The notes under the pieces were generated by a model that was not told the origin of the DNA, searched no databases, and saw nothing but the letters and a program-made list of their open reading frames with translations. Shown here piece after piece: positions 1 through 6,281 of a stretch of DNA of 6,281 bases. Position numbers and translations under genes: made by a program. The stretch is taken from assembly GCA_013214845.1 (NCBI GenBank), contig JABSQC010000041.1, positions 1-6,281 of the forward strand, given 5' to 3'. Each line of letters starts with the position of its first letter. Within the stretch, counting starts at the first letter, position 1. Origin of the DNA: Mycoplasmataceae bacterium. Lineage in GTDB: Bacteria > Bacillota_I > Bacilli_A > Mycoplasmatales > Hepatoplasmataceae.

Positions 1-443
1 TCTATTAGATACTGACTTATTCTTGAATCATCTATTTTTTGATTTTTGTTATCTCTATTTCTTCTTTTATAAATACTACTTATTGTTCTTTTCACTTCAT
101 CAATATTAACAGAATCACCATATGATATTCTACTTTCTAAGTACATATTGTTTAAAGCCTTGGCTTCTAAATTTGATAGATTTTCATATAAGTCATATCT
201 ATGGTTAGATTGAAGTCCAAGTACATTAAGAGCATTCTCATTTTCTCTTTCTATTAAATTTTTTGTTCTAATTGAAATATCATATTTCATTAAACCAAAG
301 AACAATGATTTGTTTATAGTTGTAGTAGATTTAACATAATCATTATTGTCATAGGCGTCCTCATCAAATACATCTGTTAATAGAGATGAAGAAAGTCTAT
401 CTGAAACTTGCTCAAGAGCATCTGGAGAATAATATCTAACTTT
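1..443 (-). other. Cytoplasmic tail, at least 147 residues, end outside the window
   Basis: Residues 1947-2093. Unlike the outer region it has few beta-type alternations and looks mostly helical, with stretches such as DALEQVSDRLSSSLL, TKNLIERENENALNVLGLQ and NLSNLEAKALNNMYLESR. Charges are roughly balanced overall, with a basic cluster YKRRNRDNKNQK near the left edge. I recognise no enzymatic motif. The length is more than a simple stop-transfer tail needs, so a cytoplasmic partner (for example the cytoskeleton) is plausible but inferred. The stop codon lies left of base 1. Confidence 0.65.
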
Positions 444-3400
444 TCATATATATGACATCATTATGATTGCAAAGAATAAGATAACTGAAATAGAAATAAC
501 AGATTTTTCTCAAGCAGGCATTGTATAGTGATAATTGAATGAAAGGAATGGGTCATTGAAGCTACCAAATTCCTGAACTGATATAAGGTTAGCGGTTGTA
601 GAATAAGTTGATGGCTTAGAATCATATATTTCAACTTTAAATCAATAATCTCCATTTTCTAAATCATTTATAGCTATACTACTTTCTTCTACTGGTATAT
701 ATTTATTTGAGTATGGAGTTTCATATATTCCGACTTTATTTGAACTTGTTTTAGTATATGTAGTAATTTCAAAATATTGAGCACTTATAATAGAAGGATC
801 CATTTCAGAAAAATCAAGACTTATTTTGACATTTGAACCTTCGCTTTCAAAAGTAATATTATCAATGTATTTATTATAAGTTAGTCAATCATGATCTCAG
901 TCAGCCTCTGTTGATGAAGCATTAATGGTTTTTCCATCAATTTCAAAATTTCTACCTGCATCATCTCCGACCATTCAATCAATAGGATCTTCTGTTTCTA
1001 GTGTTTTAGATCCATAATTTTGTTTCCTACCATTAAGAATCTCAAAGTATTCTAATTCTATATTTATTTCATACTCAGTATTAGGAGTTAGACCACTAAA
1101 AGTAACAATTCTTTCATCACTAGTTATTGAATCTGTTGAATAAACAAAATATTCAGTTGGACTATATATTTCAAATGTAAGTTTATGTAAATATATATTG
1201 TATTTATCGGGGACATTTAGTTGATATGTAAATGTAAGTGAATCAGTAGTAGTTAAGTCTGAAACTAATGAAATTGAAGTAAAGAAAGGATAGTCGAAAC
1301 CTATATCCATAATTTTACTAAATCCATAATAATCAGTCATATCACTGTTACCATTGTCATATTTTATATAGTATGGTCCACCACTACTATTATCTGGATC
1401 ACCTTGGTATTCAAATCTTAGATAAACATATGCACCTGCACCAGTTATTGTACTTGCTTCATTATATGCATCTCTGCTACCATTTATACTTCAATCAAAA
1501 GACAATGATAAAGTATTTCCATTTTTAAGTTGGTTATTAGTAACTGAGTTAGAATTTACACCTAACCCAATTTTTAAAGGATCATTAAACACATTTTCTG
1601 ACTTACTTACTTGATCCATTGGCTTAGTATAAAATGTGTATTGAATATCAAAATTAGGTAAGTAACTTATAGATGTAGTAGATTGAGGAACAAATGAAAC
1701 TTTATTAAGAGTAGCATATTCAGATGTTCTACCTTCTAAAGTACCTAGTGTTGCACTATCAACTAAAATCCCTGTTTTATCACCTACATTAAATTTAGGT
1801 ACAGGAATAGCATGAGATGAATAAATAGATAATTGAGACGGAATAGATTTAAGTGCAGTTCCACTAACAGAATTGTAATCTGATAATACACCTATTTTAA
1901 ATTTGAAATCAGAATCAGTAACACCATTAGTTCTTTCATCTATGTATGATTGCATATAATCTCTATCAACATATATTTTTATAGTGCTTCCATTTACATT
2001 ATTTAAGTCTATCGATGGGTTTGAAACACTAGGGTCATGTATGTCATATAAAACACCGTTATATGAGTAACTTGTTATTCACTTATTACCTGTAGGTGTA
2101 GCAATACCGTTTATGCCAGATACTTCAGATAAAGTTAATAAGTAATTAGAAGCTAATAAGTTAGCTGTATTAATAGTTGTATTATCTAGATTTAAATTAA
2201 CAGTGTTTGCACTAGTTAATGCAGAGCTTTCACTATCTACTACAGCACTAAATTGGTTCATTGTAAAGTTAAAACTAAATGAATCAACATAGTTAGAATC
2301 TCAATCATCATCTTCAATAATAACTGTTGGAAGAGCGATAGTAACAGAAACATCATTTAATTTATAATCAATAAAAGTATTTCCATTTACACCTACTATT
2401 TCCACTCTTATATTAAGATCATAACTATATGTATCTGGACCAGTACTTGCATTGGTGCTAAAGGCAACATTATTAAATACTTGTGAAGGATAGTTTTTTG
2501 TAGATTCTGTAAAGTATATATTGGAAGAAGATATAGTTGAAGAAACTATTTGATTACTATTAGCATTCTCTATTTTATAATTACCTGAAAAACCATCTAA
2601 GTATAGATCTAAATCAACAATTTTTAAATCAGGTAATTTATTAGTTGTAAATGTAAATACATCACCAGTTGTGAAAGAACCAACTTCATTAGAAGATTTA
2701 CCTCCAGTAGTTATTCCTCAAACAAAATTAACTGTAAATGTATATTCAGTGTTTGGAGATATACTACTTATTAAAATATCACTGACAAGTGTGTTATCAG
2801 AGTTTATATTGTAGGTTCAAAGAGTTAAGCCACTATTTCCAGTTATTTGAATTTCTTTTAAAAATATATTATCTTCATTATCTAAAGAAGCTCTACTTAA
2901 ATCAATAGAATATTGTAATTTAACACCATCTATATATGTCTGATAAATAGTTGGTGTGTAATCAATATCATTATATTTATTATTCGTATTAACAATAATT
3001 TCATTAAAATTATTTAAGTTGTCTTTTGTAGATATACCATTCGATGGAGTTGTTTGTATTACGCCGTTATATGTAATTGAACCTATCTCATCATATTCTA
3101 GATAAATCTCAATTCTATAGTTTGTTCCAATACTAAAAGCAGCAACAGATTTATCTATTGAGAAATTTACCTTTGAACTTGTAATACTACTTGGGTGTAT
3201 AGTATCGCTTGGATTAATAGGTGGCGGTGATGCAAGCCCACTTTCAGTATGAACAGTTCATTTAATATTGTAATTTAATGAACTGTTATTATCTATTTCA
3301 GACTCAAGTCCAAGATTAGAATTTGTATTCACTTTTTCTATATTATTTAAATCGCTTGGATTTGCTGTTGTGTTTTTTAAATAAACAGGTTCATTTTGAT

Positions 3401-6281
3401 TATTTATAGTTTGATCAACTAAGGAATTACTTGGATTAAAACTTGCTCCTGAAGTCGTAATTGTTTCTATATGATTTGGATCAGTGGAAACATATCTTGA
3501 ATAACTAATACTTGTTAATTCAATTATGTTTAACTTAATATTAGTTAAATTAGAACTTTCATAGAATTCAAATTTTATATATAAATCATTACTTAAATCA
3601 TCATAACTAATCTCTGCTTTTCCTATTACATTATTGGAGGCATCTAAAATATTTACTTCACTTGAAGGTAAATCTAAGGAATCAATTCCAATGGTTATAT
3701 TGAAGTTGTATTTATAAGATGAAGTAGAAGAATTTTTGTGAGAATCACTTCATTTTACATAATCTATACTAAAGGATAGATTGATTTCACTATCATCATA
3801 TTCTTTTATTGTGCTACTATCAATAGATATTATAAGTTCATTACTATCAGAAAATTCATACTCCAATTTATCTAAATCCATATAATTTTCAGATGACATA
3901 ATAATTCCATCTGCATTACTACCTGGTTTTAAAGTTGAACTAATATCATCATATATAATTCATCCACCTACAGTTTCCTCAAGTTTATGTCCTGTACCAC
4001 TGCTATCAATGGGTTTTGCTCGCAACTTGTATGTATACTGTTCGCCATAATCAAAATTAAATGTAGAAAAGGTAGAAGTGTTTATATAAAATGTATAACT
4101 TCCTGATGTATCTAATTTTCCTGAAAGATTAACTCAGTTAGATAATTCTGTTTTTCCAGTTTTATCACATATAATAATTTCCATTTCTTCAAAATATCAA
4201 GAACCATTTACTTGAAGGTCAATTGTAATTTCAATATTAGAATCTTTTAATAAATTAAGAGAACCACTCTCTACTCAATTATCCTCAGTAACTTGAATAG
4301 TAGGTATGTCTGCTGTTGAGGCTGTTATCTCATTGCTTGTACTAGTTACAGAAAAATCACCTAATTTTATTCTAGTCTCTACTACATAGTCAGTCGCTGG
4401 TTCAAGACCATCAATTACCCCGACTCCTGAAGATGAACTAGAAAAGTCTGAACCGCTATCATCCTTTAAGATATTGTATTCATACATATCTTTGTTTAAT
4501 TTATCTGATTCAGGATATACTTTGTATTCAACTTTATAATCAACTGTAGGGTCAATTGAAGGTATATTCAAATCTAAATATATTGAACTACCGCTGTATT
4601 TTGAACTTTGACTAACAATTAAATCAGGATCTTCTATTGGATAGAAGCTAAGATCTGTAGAATCTGAATAAATATGTTCGTTTCTAATATTAGAAGGACT
4701 TGAATTATTTAAGCTCTCTTGTGTGACAGAAGCTTGCTCATCAAGGTTATCATAAAGAAAGTAACTCATATAGTAACTAAAAATTGTTTTACTGTTATCA
4801 GTTATATCTGTATTATCAGATTTGTTAAAATGAATTTCTGTTGTTTTTGTGTCTCTATAGTTATTTGATAAACCAAATAATTTATTTACTGAAAGACTAT
4901 CATAATCATATGGATTTGTTCCATCTGATTCTCATACATATGTTCCACTAGGATTATTTGTATCTATAGTCATGTTATCATCAGTTGTTCAACCTTCGTA
5001 ATGACCACTAGAAAAATCAAATAATTTAGAAGCGCTGTACTCATCGGCATTTTGAGGTGAACTTTGAGAATAGTAAAAACTTTCATACGAATATGCTCTA
5101 TATGTGTTGAAATAATCGATCATAAACTCTCTTTGTGTATAGCCGTTTGTTACTGACTTGTTAAGAAATGAATCGTCTCTTATGTTTGAGATATCATTAA
5201 CATCTATATCAATTCCTAGAATAGACTTTTCAAGTCAAGATATTTTCTTCTTATTTGGTGTGCTGTTTCCCTCTTTTTTAATATATGGACCGTCAACTGG
5301 GTTTCATTGCATTTTTACAGGACTTTTTGCATTACTTGTATTAATGTTGTAATATGAATTCTCAAAAGTTAATCAAGTTGTACTTCATGATTCAATCATA
5401 GGATTCATATTTAATACAAAGTCATCACCATTTGAACTCTGTATTTCTGCTTGGGAAATTCTTTTGTTGGTATGTACAGTATCTGATACAGTTAGACTAT
5501 CATTTATAGTCATCGTAATCTTATAATCAGAATCTTCTTCCAGAAAATTTATGTAAAAATAATTACTGTTAGAAAGTGCATTTATATTGTAGTTCTCATG
5601 AACTGAAAAAATTGATTCATCAATAGAAGGTGTTGTTGGGTCATCGTCAACAAAAATATTAGCATCTACAGATGTGTTTAACTTATCATCTGATATGTCA
5701 TCTCAAAAACTTGGATAATAATGAACTTGTCAATACTCATCGCTTGCATTTGTTGATCATACACTGTCTATGCCTTGATTAGTAACTGCACCCAAATTAT
5801 TAATTATATTTCCTAAATCGTAATTAAATCAATCATAAACAGGAGTTAGTGTGTACTCAGTTATACTATTTTCAAAATCATATGGATTAAAAGGCTTGCT
5901 TGTAATTCCTTCATATGGTTTTTTATCTGAAGTTGCAGTTCTTGGAACTTGTTGGACCATGTATGGATCAGAAGATACATTTATTGGCAATAAATTTCCA
6001 CTATCATTATATTTTTCAATTTGAATTTTAACATTATTGGGATTATACTTAGATGGATTAGCAAGGTCATAAGATACCTTAACAGAATCCAATGAATCAC
6101 CTGGAGTTACAAAAAAATTAGTGATATCTCCATCACTATGATTAACAGTTTCATCTACAGTATAGGAAGTTGTACTACTAACTTCATTACTGTAAGTATC
6201 ACTTACATATTTATTACCTGTGTCAAGACCTGAAACAGCTAATAATGATGTAAATAAAATAGCACTAATAAATAGTGAATG
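1..6281 (-). CDS. Giant type I surface membrane protein with FN3/Ig-like repeats, partial at both ends (code 4)
   Basis: Seen: a single frame (codon 1 at 6279-6281, last complete codon at 3-5) stays open for 2,093 codons if UGA is Trp. The only in-frame standard stops are 27 UGA codons, with no UAA, UAG or UGG. Visible order: secretion signal core (1-18), long outer region of divergent beta-sandwich repeats (about 67-1904), one transmembrane helix (1928-1946), and a cytoplasmic tail (1947-2093 and beyond). There is only one Cys, so no internal disulfide can form in the visible part. The outer region has visibly more Asp/Glu than Lys/Arg. Known: wall-less mollicutes anchor surface proteins by lipid or transmembrane helix; Spiroplasma citri ScARP adhesins share the layout signal peptide, repeats, C-terminal helix, but I see no sequence match. 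Inferred: adhesin or surface-to-cytoskeleton linker. The start codon and ribosome binding site lie right of the window and the stop lies left of it. I do not recognise the family. Confidence 0.95.
444..500 (-). other. Transmembrane helix (residues 1928-1946)
   Basis: The 19 residues VISISVILFFAIIMMSYIW are uncharged and hydrophobic, the only such run besides the signal core. They are followed at once by K-V-R, which by the positive-inside rule puts the C-terminal side in the cytoplasm. Together with the N-terminal signal this gives type I topology: large part outside, tail inside. Confidence 0.85.
501..569 (-). other. Juxtamembrane stalk
   Basis: Residues 1905-1927, about 23 residues rich in aromatic and polar residues (FNDPFL, NYHYTMPAWEKS) between the last beta segment and the helix. 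A Trp and a charged pair just outside the helix are typical of a membrane interface. Confidence 0.5.
570..830 (-). other. FN3-like segment 9 (membrane-proximal)
   Basis: Residues 1818-1904. Order: VKISLDFSEMDPS, YFEITTYTKT, a connector with YIPVEESS, then INDLENGDYWFKVEIYD, which resembles the FN3 F strand (L-x-x-G-x-Y-x-x-x-V), and ANLISVQEF. It is the last recognisable segment before the membrane helix. Confidence 0.55.
831..986 (-). other. Acidic Trp-containing linker between segments 8 and 9
   Basis: Residues 1766-1817. It includes DPIDWMVGDD, NFEIDGKTINASS and the very acidic DWDHDWLTYN (885-902 for DWDHDW). Asp and Trp alternate much as in the linker DDDWDSN near 2292-2312. The Asp cluster could bind a divalent ion at a domain boundary; that is inference. 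All three Trp here are UGA. Confidence 0.4.
987..1238 (-). other. FN3-like segment 8
   Basis: Residues 1682-1765. Order: LTFTYQLNVPD, NIYLHKLTFEIY, ERIVTFSGLTPNTEYEINIE (the clearest FN3 F-strand motif in the window), LEYFEILNG, then GSKTLETED. It shares its layout and several short identities with segment 6. A linker with DPIDWMVGDD follows. Confidence 0.65.
1239..2327 (-). other. Large central block of unknown fold
   Basis: Residues 1319-1681, 363 residues and the longest part without the FN3-type marker. It begins just after the acidic linker. Early on is a Leu/Asn/Thr-rich stretch (VNLNLDNTTINTANLL). The middle contains IKIYVDRDYMQSYIDER, FKFKIGVL, IPVPKFNVGDKTGIL and FDIQYTFYTKP. Later come LSLSFDWSING, AYVYLRFEYQGDPD and GGPYYIKYDNGN. 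The strand pattern suggests more than one beta domain, possibly the distinct functional head rather than stalk, but this is inference and I recognise no catalytic or binding motif. Confidence 0.35.
2328..2621 (-). other. Ig/FN3-like segment 7
   Basis: Residues 1221-1318. Begins with IVDLDLYLDG, followed by a long Ser/Asn-rich middle, then TYSYDLNIRVEIVGVNG, FIDYKLND and VSVTIALP. The paired long strands and Gly turn suit a beta sandwich, but the P-x-T-x-Y motif is missing. It is followed by PTVIIEDDDWDSN, a linker resembling the one after segment 3. Confidence 0.4.
2661..2918 (-). other. FN3-like segment 6
   Basis: Residues 1122-1207. Order: LQYSIDLS, NIFLKEIQI, LWTYNIN, then SISPNTEYTFTVNFVW (F-strand motif), a Gly turn, and VGSFTTGD. 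This segment lines up with segment 8 (987-1238) along its length: NIFL/NIYL, SPNTEY/TPNTEY, then G-K/R-x-x-N and G-S-x-T near the end. It is preceded by PTIYQTYIDG, a linker of the P-T-I/V type. Confidence 0.65.
3042..3278 (-). other. FN3/Ig-like segment 5
   Basis: Residues 1002-1080. Starts with LNYNIKWTVHTE, followed by a proline-rich loop (LASPPPINPSD), then KVNFSIDKS and FSIGTNYRIEIYLEYDE. The last matches the F-strand pattern and its ending resembles IELEYFE of segment 8. It closes with VIQTTPS. At 79 residues it is the shortest of the series. Confidence 0.5.
3279..3962 (-). other. Beta-rich block without FN3 F-strand motif
   Basis: Residues 774-1001, 228 residues. There are several strong alternating strands: NELIISID, EINLSFSIDYVKW, YKYNFNITIGID, DLYIKFEFYE and IKLNIIEL. 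A turn NILDASNNVIG sits among them. The last 80 residues are polar and Asn-rich (for example INNQNEPVYLKN). The strand-rich part could be one or two further beta-sandwich domains that have lost the marker motif. I recognise no specific family. Confidence 0.35.
3963..4235 (-). other. FN3/Ig-like segment 4, carrying the only cysteine
   Basis: Residues 683-773. Order: IEITIDL, then a strand ending MEIIICDKTGK, then YTFYI, then FDYGEQYTYKLRAKP, which resembles an F strand with G-x-x-Y-x-Y-x-L. The single Cys of the visible protein is at 4167-4169. Also present is the single CGA arginine codon I saw (4020-4022); most other Arg codons are AGA. It directly follows the linker after segment 3. Confidence 0.5.
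4308..4583 (-). other. FN3-like segment 3
   Basis: Residues 567-658. Strands IYLDLNI and YKVEYKVYPE come early. A Ser-rich turn (SDFSSSSSGVG) then leads into IDGLEPATDYVVETRIKL, a good match to the FN3 F-strand motif G-L-x-P-x-T-x-Y-x-V. The segment closes with EITASTAD. The next residues, PTIQVTEDNW, form a linker like the one after segment 7. Confidence 0.6.
4584..5462 (-). other. Block without clear repeat motif; possible jelly-roll carbohydrate-binding-like region
   Basis: Residues 274-566, 293 residues between recognisable segments. It includes WSTTWLTFENSYYN and VKMQWNPVDGPY (the latter resembles an FN3 B-strand start), a lysine-rich spot (PNKKKISW), and a Tyr-rich stretch (TYRAYSYESFYY). 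Near 5020-4930 it reads LFDFSSGHYEGWTTDD, and TYVWES follows. The form F-x-F-x-S-G-x-x-x-G-W is often seen at the start of beta jelly-roll domains (CBM or MAM/concanavalin-like). That is resemblance only; no binding residues can be assigned. The Tyr, Trp and Asn content would suit glycan contact, which is inference. Confidence 0.35.
5463..5762 (-). other. FN3/Ig-like segment 2, Trp-rich start
   Basis: Residues 174-273. The first 20 residues hold three UGA-coded Trp (VWST, EYWQVHYY and SFWDD). An Asp-rich connector containing DDDPTTPS follows, then a strand series ending in LEEDSDYKITMTI (5505-5543) and TVSDTVHTNK. The L-x-x-x-x-D-Y-x-I-x-M pattern resembles the F strand of fibronectin type III domains. 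The boundaries are approximate and the segment could be a short domain plus a separate linker. Confidence 0.45.
5829..6083 (-). other. FN3/Ig-like segment 1
   Basis: Residues 67-151. It opens with an alternating strand (VKVSYDL), has a second strand NVKIQIEKY followed by the turn NDSGN, and closes with ITEYTLTPVYDW. The alternating hydrophobic pattern and about 85-residue length match the other segments, but the L-x-P-x-T-x-Y motif is only hinted at, so this is a weaker call. The UGA at 5829-5831 encodes the closing Trp. Confidence 0.4.
6084..6227 (-). other. Ser/Thr/Asp-rich N-terminal linker
   Basis: Residues 19-66 follow the signal core and precede the first beta-sandwich-like segment. 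They are rich in Ser, Thr, Asp, Asn and Val with scattered aromatics and no motif I recognise. The longest mononucleotide run I noticed in the window, A7 at 6111-6117, lies here and encodes Phe-Phe. Confidence 0.5.
6228..6281 (-). other. Signal peptide, hydrophobic core (N-terminus cut off)
   Basis: The first visible residues read HSLFISAILFTSLLAVSG, then LDTGN and a polar Ser/Thr-rich stretch. The hydrophobic core followed by small residues (A-V-S-G) fits a Sec signal with cleavage near residue 18. There is no Cys after the core, so this is not a lipoprotein signal, which is notable because many mollicute surface proteins are lipoproteins. The basic n-region and the start Met must lie just beyond base 6281. 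An uncleaved N-terminal anchor is possible but less likely given the separate helix near the other end. Confidence 0.8.

Noticed and set aside
461..655. A 64-codon minus-strand open frame starting at 655
   Set aside because: It lies in another frame inside the giant gene, over segment 9, the stalk and the transmembrane helix, whose frame is clearly coding. Its Leu/Ser/Ile-rich product shows no domain, so it is a shadow.
4152..4178. IIICDKTGK, resembling the P-type ATPase phosphorylation motif (DKTGT)
   Set aside because: The last position is Lys rather than Thr, no other P-type ATPase motif or membrane helix bundle is present, and the stretch sits in a beta strand and turn of segment 4. A chance match.
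5158..5352. A 64-codon plus-strand open frame with hydrophobic stretches that could look like a small membrane protein
   Set aside because: It is antisense to the coding frame. The hydrophobicity follows from reading the complement of an AT-rich gene, and no convincing start context is visible.
975..6092. Five separate small minus-strand genes ending at UGA (near 5829, 4275, 2079, 1491 and 975)
   Set aside because: All share one frame, the sequence between them is also free of UAA/UAG, and domains continue across the UGA codons. They are pieces of one gene cut at UGA tryptophans, not separate genes or a decaying pseudogene.
6111..6117. A7 run near the start of the gene as a possible phase-variation slippage tract
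   Set aside because: Seven bases is short for a switch, runs of six are common elsewhere in this AT-rich window, and the frame is intact. No evidence of variation.
1..6281. Lipoprotein or LPXTG-type wall-anchored protein
   Set aside because: No Cys follows the signal core, no LPXTG-like motif precedes the C-terminal helix, and the tail after the helix is far too long for a sortase signal.
1..6281. tRNA, rRNA, CRISPR array, insertion sequence, promoter or terminator
   Set aside because: I saw no cloverleaf-like sequence, regularly spaced direct repeats, terminal inverted repeats or hairpin followed by a T run. The entire length is accounted for by coding sequence.

Overview
The window is one uninterrupted minus-strand reading frame, open at both ends. 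Reading UGA as tryptophan, I translated 2,093 consecutive codons from the right edge (codon 1 = bases 6279-6281) to base 3. No UAA or UAG occurs in frame. All 27 tryptophans I count are UGA and none is UGG. Arginine is almost always AGA, and base composition is very AT-rich (about a quarter to a third G+C in the lines I sampled). This points to a mollicute using translation table 4 (Mycoplasma, Spiroplasma, Mesoplasma/Entomoplasma relatives); I cannot place the genus. With the standard code the gene would look like a row of short, unrelated pieces.

The product is a giant, single-pass membrane protein, here called the giant surface protein. Residue numbers count from the first visible codon. 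Residues 1-18 are the hydrophobic core of a secretion signal, so the true start is probably only a few codons beyond base 6281. Residues about 19-1927 form a very large outside region. It is acidic, rich in Asn/Ser/Thr/Asp/Tyr, has a single cysteine and no internal membrane segment. In it I recognise nine divergent segments of about 79-100 residues with a fibronectin type III/Ig-like beta-sandwich layout; some have the typical late-strand motif L-x-P-x-T-x-Y. They are separated by three blocks without that motif (residues 274-566, 774-1001, 1319-1681). Residues 1928-1946 are a transmembrane helix with positive residues just after it. A tail of at least 147 residues then lies inside the cell and runs off the left edge.

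Function is inferred from architecture only. Mollicutes lack a cell wall, so a surface protein cannot be wall-anchored. A beta-sandwich stalk carried on a C-terminal helix with a sizeable cytoplasmic tail suits an adhesin or another surface/cytoskeleton-linking protein. I recognise no named family. No promoter, terminator, RNA gene, mobile element, CRISPR or DNA-level repeat is visible, and nothing on the plus strand looks like a gene.
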